64,000 nt of DNA from Apostichopus japonicus. Taxonomy: Eukaryota; Echinodermata; Holothuroidea; Aspidochirotida; Stichopodidae. Positions within the stretch are counted from its first letter, which is position 1. The number at the start of each line of letters is the position of its first letter. A program made the translations under genes and the position numbers. The notes beneath the pieces were generated by a model. That model did not search any database, had not been told where the DNA came from, and worked only from the letters and a program-made list of their open reading frames with translations. The DNA is taken from assembly GCF_037975245.1 (NCBI RefSeq), contig NC_092579.1:16764178-16828177 (forward strand), read 5' to 3'. Of the stretch, positions 11,701-21,500 are shown in pieces.

Positions 11701-14700
11701 GAGGATCAGAGGTTAAAAAAGCCTATGAAGAAGCCTCTTTAGCCTCTGAAGATGATCCTGCTGGGATCGAAAGGAAAGGCCAACTTACTTTTAGTGTATT
11801 GATTGAGATAAGGGATGGACATAATATTAGCCGACATGCGAAACTATGCAAAGTAAGTCCCATGTTTTTACCCAAGTGCTTTTATGCAGAAGGGGATTTA
11901 GTGTCCTTTTGTAGAGTGTATTAATATTGCAAGGGAAAGAGGCACATCTATTTATATAAGTACTTATATTTAAGTAATATCAATATGAATCATATATATA
12001 TATATTTTTTTAAATTTGTATGGACCAAAGGCGGGTTTAGCTGTAATATCCGAGGAATTAACATTTGACCTATTACGGGATCGACATGCTATGGATAGAG
12101 TACTAGCCGCTACAGAACCCTTATGGGAGCCAGGTACAACCCATGGATATCACGTCATCTCGTTCGGGTTTTACGTAGATGCTTTAGTGCGGCGGGTAGA
12201 TCCTCGCGGGCGCACCGTAGGTCAGTTCTTTGCCCAAGAAATAGCCGAACCTTTCGGTGAGTATTGTTGGATGTCAAGTCTTTTCAGTCTCGGTATAAAG
12301 ATGATTAATGTTTATTAAAGATGTTAGCCCCGAAGGTTTGCAAATTTGAACTGTCTCGGATCATAATATCAGTCTATACTTTCGGCCGGTTCGGTAGAAA
12401 CATTTTCACTTGAAAAATTTGATTATGGGTGAAGGGAAGGGGTAGACTGCCTCTGCATTTAGTAAATAATATATAAGACCATCCCACTCTCCATAACCCC
12501 CCCCCCCCCCCGTCACAATCAAACAACGACATGGTGATCTCTGGTGTTTCTATCAACCCCTCCCTTTCCCACCCATGCACCCCAACCCAACTCGGTCTCC
12601 TCGTTCTCATTCTTCGGAAATGGGCGTCTCTTTTCTTTGGTCATTGGTATTATGTATCCATGTACGGTGAAAGATATAAACAAATGCATAGCCTTGATGT
12701 GCATCGGACGCCACACTCTTTAAAGCGTCTGTCCTGTCAACATAATATAAAGAAAATATAAAGTTAACTAAGACATTATAGGGGAGGAAGCAGTATGACA
12801 GTAAAACAAGCAAACAATAACAAACCGTTAATAAAAAACATAGAACTATAGCCACCAACATTTGCTCTCCTATTTAGGTCCGGGGTCGGTTCCGGGTGAG
12901 TCCCAAAAGGGCGAAACCGAGTCGTGTGGTGGATTTAATTTCTGGTGTGATGAATTTAATGAGTAGAAGTGTATGTGGCAATTCCCCTCGGTATGGATTA
13001 GAGTACCATAGAATACAAGGTCCTATGAGCGTGGATTCGAGTACTTATAGTCTTACACGTTCTATAATCGATTGCCCAAACATCCCCGAGTACAAGTGGT
13101 TACGAAAGTAAAAATCCTCGTGTGCGAGTACTAGTAACTACATCACAAATATGAGAACGAGTATACGGAATCAGTATAGCATATATAATCCTGCGATATA
13201 ACACATTCTTTCATATTATATTGTAGTTAAGTAAATTTTAAGAAATCCAATTCTCTTTCACGTCCCCTTCGTATTTTAAGTACAGGTATCGACGCATTCA
13301 TTGGGACACCTCTAGACGTTTCTCATCGTGTGGCGAGACTAGTCTTAGTACGTGGTTCTTTGACAGATATAACTTACTATTTATGGACAAGTCACCTCTT
13401 CAGAGCATTAATCTACGGTTTTCCTCTCGGACGCTGCAAAACATTCACTGATGTTATTAAAAACTGCGGAGAAGTCTGTAAGGTAATGTTTTAGCTCAGG
13501 TGCACAACACGATATATTTACTTTTAATTGAACCCTCTCACCCCTCCCCTCCACGGCCCCTCCAAATTTAAGTATGCTGAAAAAGTTGTTTTTAATATAG
13601 ATTGCAGCTCTTGAATCACTTCTTTTTTCCCTCCAAAATATCGGAAAACTACACTTAGGCCTACATTATAATAATGCAATGGCTCTGTGCTACAAGGGCG
13701 ACAGCAAAATGGGTACAAAACTTCTTTGATGTTGGTATATAGTAGTATGTTTACCTTTCTAACCTACTATTTGTGCCACAGTGTCACATTTATCCATTTC
13801 AAGGAATAAATCAACCAATCACGCGAGATACGTGTCTTATTCATGTATATGCGACTCCATTGCGTATTACGCCGTATTACGTCGTGACATCATTTATATT
13901 TCATCGTGAATGCAGATGCATCAACAGGAGGACCCAGAACTAAGAAAACTAGAATTCCCTTCGGGTAATGGCATCGGCAGTGCAAGGGCCATCGCAAAAC
14001 TATACGGTATATTAGCAAATGGTGGCAAGCTAGGAAACAAGACTCTGTTGTCTCCTGAATTTATCGATGAGTTGGCTCACGACAAAAGAGGGCAAACAGG
14101 AGACTTTGTATTCTTCAACCTTCCATTTAGATGGAAATATGGAATCGAAGTAATTCCTCAGCCTAACGAGGTAAATATATATATAAATATATTTACAGAC
14201 TTGGGAAAGTGCGGGTCTATAGGGAGTGAGTGGGTGTACCAACCGGGTAGACGTTACCAGTAACGGATCCCCAGAGAAGAGCCCGGGCTCTGCAAATGAA
14301 GGATTTTTAAATGAAGAAACATAGGTAAAAATATATCTTAGTTTTGATCATAGGAAAGTAAACAAAGTTTTTTTTAAAATTATCTTCACTTGCGAGTGGA
14401 TTTCTAGCGCTTTATCGACTTATTCTTATGCACTGTTAGTTTGGTAATAATTTCGATGTCTACCGATATACTTACTTCTCACGACCCCCCTCCCCCTCAC
14501 TCCCCTCCGAGAATTCATTGATCCGACGGCCATTTGTTATAAGATATCTCCCTCTTTGGACTATAGCCCATGCACTTACAGTAATCAGTGATCCTAAATT
14601 GATTTTTTTCTTTGTATACCTACTTTTCAATAAATACTATCTTGGAAAATTAATTGGCGGTGTTCATTTCTTTCACAGGACAACAATATTTTTGGTGCAT

Positions 14701-14867
14701 CAGGCGTTGGTGGCCAGATTGGATATGCCGACAAAGGACGTCAAATCGGCTATGGATTTGTTACTCGTTTCTTATCGCCGGTTGGACTACAACTGTATGA
14801 TCCCAGAATACAAAGATTGAAAGAAAGTGTCTTGCAAGCGTTGAGAACCTCAAGGGGCAAGCAATGA
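8645..14867 (+). CDS. Serine beta-lactamase-like hydrolase (gene, 7 coding exons)
   Basis: Coding exons 8645-8799, 10194-10357, 11296-11432, 12031-12256, 13286-13482, 13916-14170 and 14679-14867 join in frame (1323 nt) to a 440-residue protein. Residues about 8-24 form a hydrophobic signal anchor. The catalytic S-x-x-K is S103-T-T-K106; the second-motif tyrosine is Y192 in HGYH; the third-motif region is FGASGVGGQIGYAD near the C-terminus. This is the class C beta-lactamase/EstB-like serine hydrolase fold found in animals as beta-lactamase domain-containing proteins (relatives of LACTB and the nematode lact genes). It is likely a membrane-tethered esterase or peptidase; the substrate is unknown. 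The ATG at 8645 was chosen because it puts the anchor at the N-terminus and has A at -3; the frame is open upstream to 8537, so an earlier start is possible. Confidence 0.88.
8984..9069. repeat. 86 bp near-perfect foldback (MITE-like hairpin)
   Basis: Arms of about 42 nt run from TTGGTTGCAAACG to the inner GGCGCCAA, then return through TTGGCGCC, AAAAGTAGGCCGGA and CGTTTGCAACCAA. Only a few mismatches and bulges separate them and the loop is almost absent. No clear target-site duplication is visible. It could be a tiny MITE or encode a stable hairpin RNA. Confidence 0.85.
9591..10075. repeat. GAC/CAA trinucleotide-rich low-complexity block
   Basis: Imperfect runs of GAC, ACA and GAT triplets over nearly 500 bp with strong purine/adenine bias on the plus strand. 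Long frames on both strands (plus 9633-9848, minus 9711-10163) translate to simple repeats and are not genes. Confidence 0.9.
10194..10357 (+). CDS. Beta-lactamase-like gene, exon 2 (catalytic Ser/Lys)
   Basis: Carries residues 52-106 plus one base: the first beta-hairpin (SAFSVYHKGEKVVDIWAGYAD) and the S103-T-T-K106 catalytic motif at its very end. Acceptor TCTTGTAG, donor AAAG/GTAATA. Confidence 0.88.
10541..10760. repeat. Array of degenerate palindromic units
   Basis: About eight or nine irregularly spaced copies of a half-palindrome, for example AAACTGAGTTTATCG, AAACACAGTTTTTCGCG, AAACTCAGTTTATCCGCG and AAACTCGGTTTATTG, often preceded by CGATA. Both orientations occur because the core is self-complementary. 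Confidence 0.7.
10807..11043 (-). pseudogene. Unidentified 78-codon frame, possible gene fragment
   Basis: The minus-strand frame begins with a hydrophobic helix (about residues 4-24) and continues into a basic stretch with RSRKKPPEACVQRIGR. Base composition is less AT-rich than its surroundings, which hints at a captured coding fragment or an unrecognised repeat. I do not recognise it. It lies antisense in an intron and could be chance. Confidence 0.2.
11296..11432 (+). CDS. Beta-lactamase-like gene, exon 3
   Basis: Residues 107-152. The helix after the catalytic lysine (GLSALCILVLADRGLIDF) and the V-x-x-Y-W-P-E-F segment ending at MLLEHE are typical of the family. Acceptor TGTTTAG, donor GAG/GTAAGT. 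Confidence 0.88.
11433..12030 (+). other. Intron 3 of the beta-lactamase-like gene
   Basis: Contains an inverted-repeat-like interspersed sequence near 11680-11790 (CCTGACGTTTCGAGGATC opposed by GATCCTGCTGGGATCGAAAG) and TA-rich sequence before an unusual acceptor (ACCAAAG). That acceptor is the only AG that keeps the frame. Confidence 0.6.
11680..11790. repeat. Inverted-repeat-like interspersed repeat
   Basis: The left end CCTGACGTTTCGAGGATC and right end GATCCTGCTGGGATCGAAAG are partly complementary, with AGAGGTTAAAAAAGCC and AGCCTCTGAAGATGATC between. It looks like a degraded dispersed repeat; class not determined. Confidence 0.4.
12031..12256 (+). CDS. Beta-lactamase-like gene, exon 4 (Tyr motif)
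   Basis: Residues 153-227 plus one base. It starts AGLAVISEEL directly after LLEHE, rebuilding the family's H-x-A-G-L segment across the junction. It contains EPLWEPGTTHGYHVISFGF, with Y192 at the second catalytic motif. Acceptor ACCAAAG is weak; donor TTCG/GTGAGT is strong. Confidence 0.87.
12257..13285 (+). other. Intron 4 of the beta-lactamase-like gene
   Basis: Has a C(14) tract near 12499-12512. The small frames on both strands at 12374-13111 show no domain. Nothing else recognised. Confidence 0.6.
13286..13482 (+). CDS. Beta-lactamase-like gene, exon 5
   Basis: Residues 228-293, an insertion-domain region (GIDAFIGTPLDVSHRVARL, then FTDVIKNCGEVCK). Less conserved in the family; assigned because flanking exons join only through it in frame and both splice sites are canonical (TACAG acceptor, AAG/GTAATG donor). 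Confidence 0.82.
13483..13915 (+). other. Intron 5 of the beta-lactamase-like gene
   Basis: No repeat or gene recognised. Confidence 0.6.
13916..14170 (+). CDS. Beta-lactamase-like gene, exon 6
   Basis: Residues 294-378. The stretch SGNGIGSARAIAKLYGILAN matches the family's conserved region (usually G-x-x-T/S-A-R-D-L-A-K-x-Y). It ends WKYGIEVIPQPNE before a GTAAAT donor. Confidence 0.88.
14171..14678 (+). other. Intron 6 of the beta-lactamase-like gene
   Basis: TA-rich start, pyrimidine-rich near 14485-14510; nothing else recognised. Confidence 0.6.
14679..14867 (+). CDS. Beta-lactamase-like gene, exon 7 and stop
   Basis: Residues 379-440 and TGA at 14865-14867. DNNIFGASGVGGQIGYAD holds the glycine-rich third motif that lines the active site in this fold. 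The C-terminal helix ends RLKESVLQALRTSRGKQ. Confidence 0.88.
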   Translation, partial: DNNIFGASGVGGQIGYADKGRQIGYGFVTRFLSPVGLQLYDPRIQRLKESVLQALRTSRGKQ

Positions 14868-16639
14868 TACGATATAGTCTCTCCCGGTAGAACAAACTGC
14901 TGTGAGTCTCTCCCGACTGAAAAAAAAACCCTCCTCCATTCTCCCCCTCCCCCCTCCCTCCCCGACCTTCGTCAAACCCTACTTGGGTTTCTGACTTAGG
15001 TTCATTCAATTCCTAGAAATTGTGTTTTGGAAAGCATTGAGGATTCACTTTGTCAGGAAATTTTTGAGTTAGGTCCCCCCCCCCACACCCTTCCTAACTC
15101 AAATCAAGTCATATGTCCCACTAACCACGGTGTTTGTGCCCAGATGCTTCACACCCCAAATTTAATCCTATTTCGTCGATGCCGGAGTAGCTTTGAAGTT
15201 TACTCCTGCCTAGTGTTTGGTAATGGTAACTAAGCGAAAAAGCTTTATCAGAATAATCATTCTTCGATAAACCAATCCTTTTTGTTGAACCCAATCATTT
15301 ATGAAACATTTTCATATCATGCACGAGTCTAGGTTCAGTGTACAGTTTCCACGTAAAGATATATTGCATGTTAGTAGGGTTTATACGCGGTGATTTAAAG
15401 TTGACTCGAATGTTATCAGAAATGGTGGCAGTAAACGTCTTCGTAATTATTCTCTAGTGAAATATTAATAAAAAATTACTCCGGCAACCAAACGTTTCTG
15501 TTTGGAGAAAGGAAAAGGGAATGTGAAGTTATATCCCCGGTCGTGGAATATAATATCCATGGCAAGACGTTTTCTGTGACGTCCCTTCGCTTGTGTGGTT
15601 CAAATGAACACCTATCTTTTCATTTCTTTTTCAAACCATGCACACTGAGAACTTCGCCGGGCATTATTTTACTGTGTAACGTACTTCCCAAGGAATCGCT
15701 TTTCAAAAGTGGCTACCGGTATCATCTGTATATAACCTTGGTGTTAATATTGTTGCAGATGGTACGGTGGTTAACATGGCTCATGGAAGAATATATTATT
15801 TTACATCAAGATTATCGGGATATTTCCCTCAGATGTCAATACTATTCTCAAAATATTCTCGGTTAAAATGTTAAACTGCATTTCGAATTTTAGACACCTT
15901 TACACCGAAATGTCGACTTATTATTTATCTGAAATATTTTACTATCTTCTCGACTATTATATTTCAAAGTGTCAAACTTTTCCTGAAAGCTCTCTTTTTC
16001 ACCCTCAAACTTTCGGCGTAGTATGTCGAAATTTAAAATCCGAACCCTGACAAATCAGTCTAATCAAGTTTTATTAATCGAAACGATGATTACTTTTGAT
16101 GGTACAATTTAAGCCAGTACTAGCTGTTGAACTTCGGTGTTCCATCAAACGTCAGAATTGGCATGCTAATTATTTTGCTTGAAGTTCTGACGGGGGAAAG
16201 AAATCGATAATTTCGACGGATATTAAATCATTGATACGAATTGCCTGTAGCATATAGTTTTTGCAAGAATGAATGACCAGCACTTCCGTCCGTTGAAAAA
16301 GGGAGGGGCAGAAACATATTGATTCCCCTATATTTTTTTACAATTGGGTCAACCTACCCCTTTATCTTCCAAGCCCCTCCCCCTCCCCCCTGCCCCTCCG
16401 GCCTATACAGTTCCTATATATAGCTTTTGTGTTAAGAGACAACCATGTCATGTCTCGTGATTTGGCGGGGCGAATTGGTGACGCTATATCATTTTTGTTA
16501 CTATCGCTGTGCAAACTTCATGGAATTATGCATGAGTCATCCTTCCAAGAACCTACGTCAACAATGAAAAGTGCAGGCTTTCAAGGGGTTGTGAATTGCG
16601 TCATTGCATAACCAAAACAATAGTCTTGAGCGCCCTCTA
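14868..16639. other. 3' UTR of the beta-lactamase-like gene and intergenic DNA
   Basis: A candidate polyadenylation signal lies at 15467-15472. The rest, up to the probable HELZ first exon, has C-rich tracts (15077-15086 and near 16370-16390) and small frames without domains. Confidence 0.5.
15467..15472 (+). terminator. Candidate polyadenylation signal, beta-lactamase-like gene
   Basis: AATAAA about 600 nt past the stop codon; first canonical hexamer downstream on this strand that I noticed. Confidence 0.35.
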
Positions 16640-16744
16640 ATCGCGAAACCGATACCAACAACGGTAAATATGTGTGGATCCGTGCAAAAACAATGGCGGA
16701 AAACGACGCAGCAGACTAATGAAATGAGGAAATTTAAAAAGCCA
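16640..16744 (+). promoter_or_regulatory. HELZ: Probable non-coding first exon of HELZ with short uORF
   Basis: A strong donor (CCA/GTAAGTATC) at 16745 closes a stretch containing ACAATGGCGGAAAACGACG, which resembles the ATGGCGG elements found at many animal transcription starts. Joined to the acceptor at 18313 it would give a 5' UTR ahead of the HELZ ATG; the reading frame does not run through, so it is non-coding. An eight-codon uORF (ATG 16693, stop 16717-16719) lies inside. The left boundary is a guess. Confidence 0.35.
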
Positions 16745-18313
16745 GTAAGTATCAAGCATTGGCAAGATTTTGAGATAGTTTGCAACTACTGCCTGAAGAT
16801 AATGGTATGTTCTGGCGCGTCATAATGCTTTGACACGAAGTTTGTCGACTTCCGTTCATGTGTTATTGTTGTCCGGACAAGCTTAGGCCGGATTACCTGT
16901 CCTAACATTAACAATACATATTTTAGGCCTAGGCTAACCTTTATATAGGCATGTACACTACTAGTACTGGTGGTACCAAATAAGTGATAATACTAATACT
17001 TATAGCTGTTTTACTTCAATTCTGGTTTCAAGTAGCATCATTCACATTAAAAGAATAGTATTTATATGCATTGTTCACACTGAGTCTGTAGGGAATTGTG
17101 GTACCTGAACTTTACAACGTAACAGTTACACCTAAGTTCTAGTACTCGAGCCTCCTATATCATGTATGAAAGATCGACTTTCAACAAGATGGAGCTGATT
17201 AATGCCTTAGGGCATGGACCTAGGGTGCTAGCTAGGCATGTAGCCTCAATTTAGGACTAATGTTAGATGTAAGAATATCAGAGCTTGGGGAAGGATTGTA
17301 CAGTTCCTTGCAATAAAATGCAAAAATAACCTGAGCCTTTGCTGGTAACATTTGCTAAAAGTGAAATTTTTATCAACATCCAGTGAAAGCAAACAAGAAA
17401 TACAACTTGATTTAATTCCAAGCTTAGGATATAGGGCATATTGATAAACAGCAAGTAGTGTTCAAGTTCCTAAAACAATTCGCAAATTCACATGTTTAAG
17501 CATCAAATGCAATGCCTGCCATGCTGCTTTGGCTTATTAAGTGCCAAATTATCTTTTGCAGCTAGGCCTATACTGTTTAGCAGATTTTTATTGTAAGTAC
17601 AAATCTATAGGTACAAGTATGGGTACAAACTGTACAATGTTATGAGTACAAGGCCCTGAGCATGATTCCATGAAATTAGGTGTTTCCAAGTATTAGTGCA
17701 ATGTCTGGAGTACAAGTTCAACATCCTGAATACTGAAAAACATACCCAAGTACTACTAGTCAGCTGATGGTATTTGCTCCATCATACGATTTAAATTTAG
17801 ACCGTTTGAACTTTGAAGGTAAAATCAGTTACACATTTTTGTTAGTTTCTGTTGAGTGCACAATTGGAAAATAGTGCAAATATCACAAATAAAAATAATT
17901 TGTATCATTTCTCCTGTTGGACATATGGTTGTGTTTATATGCTGTACAATAGGAGAGACCAACCAAAAGTTATTATCTATATGTATTAAGTAAAGGTAAG
18001 CACATTTCTCCTTACAGTACCTTAAACTCAGAGATTAAGCTAGTCCGAGGTTTGTTTCAATCATGCTAGTTTCAATTTATATTTATTGCCTGTTTCAATC
18101 TTAGCAGGACCTTCTTCATGCAACAATTAATCTGAACTAAAAGTAGACATGGGCAGAGAACGTAGAACAATAAGTAGAGACAAATAAGACAGATTAAAGG
18201 GAACTTTTTTCAGGCCCTCTAACTTTCATTACTTACCTGTACATTGCAGTAGATATTTCAGTTTGTTAAACCGAATTTTTTTGTAACCACTGTTTATCTT
18301 TTTTTTTTGACAG
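16745..18313 (+). other. HELZ: Probable first intron of HELZ (5' UTR)
   Basis: No gene or clear repeat recognised. It ends in a polypyrimidine tract with TTTTTTTGACAG just before the coding exon. Confidence 0.4.
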
Positions 18314-18329
18314 GGTCCGGTGGCATACC

Positions 18330-18518
18330 ATGGACAGTAGGCATAAGGAGCTCCATGACCGGGCCAATGAACTCCTCTTCAAACACCAATATTCACAAGC
18401 TGCCCAGCTTTACTCTGAGTTGTTAGAGAGCTTAAAGAAAACTGGGCAGCTTACCAAAGGCCTTAAAGATCTCCATATATCATGTTTAAATAAGAGAGTC
18501 ACGTGTCATATGAAACTT
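18330..18518 (+). CDS. HELZ: HELZ coding exon 1 (TPR-like, start)
   Basis: Residues 1-63. The helical hairpin [20 protein letters not shown] has the spacing of a TPR unit. The exon itself begins at 18314 after TGACAG, leaving 16 nt of 5' UTR. Donor CTT/GTGAGT. Confidence 0.88.
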
Positions 18519-21500
18519 GTGAGTATCAGTCATCTTAATTCAGGTCACATTTTGCCTTTTATTTTGTGTAAGAAGCTTTGTTAAGGCATTGAAGACTTGC
18601 CCCAATCTGCATGCTGCCCTCTGAAAAAGTTAACTTTCTGTTGCTTGCAAGTGAAGTGTTTTTCTTGTTGCTACAATATGCAGACAGTAATGAAACGTGA
18701 TACCTTGTTATCTTTTATCTGGACCTGAGATGTCCATCGCTGCTATGTACACTGTGTCGTGGGTATTGACCGTAGAGCATGTATTGACTGTACACTAGTG
18801 TCTAATTACTGACGGCAGCAAGCTGTGTGTGTATATTCTGGGAGCGATGGTGGTGTCTAACACTTCTGTTACACCTCATTCGAAACTAGGTCAGATTACC
18901 GGCATTTCTTTGTGCGCGAGTCTTCATTCCCTTTAATGTGTCAGTATGAGAAGGGAAGTCTTATGCTAACTATATAACAGATGTTAGTGTTACTAATAAA
19001 GTAAAGGTTTCAGTAGTCTTTCAAGGGAAATTAATTCTCCGAAAGACATCTACATTTCTAGATGAGAAACGTACCAGTTTATGTTCTTTTGTTAATTTAC
19101 TACTAAGTTTACAGGAAGTGCTTGTAACTCACTCATGCAGCACATTGGTCATTATTGGACATAGGTTACAACCTTTCTTTCTTTACTTAAATAGTTGTAC
19201 AGCAGTTTCCATTAATGGCCATGTTCTAGAGATAATTTTTTAACCTTGATACCATGCTATGTGTACCTTATCATTATGATGTCATAAAGGGTGAGCTCTG
19301 AGGCCTCAAAACAGTTCTTTTAGTTGATTTTAGATACATTTTTATTGTGCTAATGGATACTCCCACAATATTCTTGGTTTTTAACTTCATTAAGGTACTC
19401 ACACATTAATCTACCTTTTAGGTGGATATTCCAGGGGACATCTAAGTTTGATCAAAATTTTGTGATTTTGCTTTTGAATAATACTCGATTGACAAAAAGC
19501 TCAAAATGTGCCTTTTCAGTTTGAAAGTGTGCAGCCATGCGCATGTGTGGGTTAAAATCAATTTGTCGAAGGAATACATTTTCAACGGTCAAAGTAAGTC
19601 AAATGTTTGGGAGTGTAATATACTCTCTCTATTTCACTTTCCACTCTCCTCACAATCTTAGCATGCATGATGTACCAAGCCTACATTGCAAAATGATATG
19701 GGAATCTTTTTAAATCCCCCAAACTTAAGTGGAATTAACTTCAGGCAGGATGCTAAATTGTAATGTTCTCAAACTGATATCATCAAGTGGCTGCTTTGTT
19801 ATGTACAGTTATTGGTGCCGATCAGCATCTGAAATTTTAGGTATGGAGGGTCAGTGGGCTGTGCCCCAGAAATGAGGGCCCAATGCCAAAACATTTCCCG
19901 TTACATTGTTTGGTTAGATAGGAAAAGTGCAGATGTAGAGTTAAAGACAGGTGAGCAAAGTAAAATCCCTCATCCTGTAAGCTTTTGGGATTCAATGGTG
20001 TTTGTGCATTCACAGGTCGTACTGTACTGCTCAACGGAACCTTTGTTAACTTGATAAACCAAAACAGATTCAACAAAGGTTTGTCAAGTTACTGTACTGT
20101 ACATAAAATTCTAACAGTGTGCAAACATTGATGGTTTTTTTGGCAATGAAGCACAAGTGGTTAAGTAATCCACAGTAATGACAGTCAAATCAAATATATC
20201 AAATCAAATAAATCAAGTCAAATAAAAAGGTTAGGTAGTGTATCTCCTTGATAGTGACCTTTGAAAGTGTTTGTTAGTGCAAGCTACTCTAGTACAAATG
20301 CTTTATATTGTATTGTATTGCATAGGAATTCTGAGAGGTTTGCTCGATAGCAGAAGTTATGAATGAAATATGCAGGCTCAAAATGATTTCTGAAGGAATG
20401 GTACAAATTCTATAAATCTTCTAACTGTGGTTACAAAGTATTTTTACTAACGATTCTAACACTAGTCTCCTTTTTAGATTCACTTTCCTAAATGGTTTGA
20501 GTTTCAGAATAGAAGTTTTGTACATGTATGCCAAAAATATGACATTAGGCTACTGATCTATCATCTTCTGTACCTTCATTTTCTGACCTTCAGTTTAAAA
20601 AACAAAACTGCTACGATTCTACGAAACAGACCTACAGTAGGTACAGTAAAGTTGGAGGGCCTGATATTTTCTTACCCTAAGAGTAAAATCTGCATTATTT
20701 GTCTAATGGTAAAATCAAGTCTACTGTCCATCTGTGTGTTTTAAAGGTGTCCTGGGCCCTGTTTTTACTTCAGTTCACCTCAGAAGTAGACCCTGTTAGG
20801 ACTGAAATGTCAATTTTTGACTGAACATTTGTTGTGCGTGTCAATGTACTTAATGGCTATTATGGTATCACCTGTAGGCTTGAAATCTCCTCATCTAAAC
20901 TCTCTGCAATAAGTAATAATCAAAGTCAGTACATATGACGGTGCCTGTATATGTGTTGTACTATCAGTCGAAACTGATTGAGAAAATGAGAAATATGCGG
21001 GTAGATATGACAACACAAGGTATCAGAATTTTCACTCCAGGGGATAATTTAAGTGTTCAGATTGTTGTGTAGCAGTTTTGAAAGCTATGTCTCGTATAGC
21101 CCCCCACAAAAATTAAAATAATAATTATGACCAGTTCCCAACCTGCTGTGTAAGAAAACAAAAAATACTGCCTTACATCTTTGTGCTATGTATAGCAATT
21201 TACCACATTTTGCGATAAGATACTGGATAAAAAAAAATCCCATGTTCATGTCTAGTAAAAATTTTGATGAATTCAAAATTTGAAATTGTCAAATCTTTTC
21301 CTCCTGCAACAATTTTTACCTTTTGTGGTTTACCAGATTACTCCCATATCCACAAATATTTTTTTTTCTAAATCTTGCTGTTTTTTTTCTAAACCTTGCT
21401 GGTTAGAGGTTACCTAAGTACTATATGATGAGAACACAGTCAGAGAGGGAGAGAGATACCAGTTCAATCAATCAATCAATCAATCAAATAACTTCTATAG

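Noticed and set aside
16604-16825. Coding first exon for HELZ
   Set aside because: The frame does not continue through the 16745/18313 junction, and the ATG at 18330 has a full Kozak context and matches the HELZ N-terminus.
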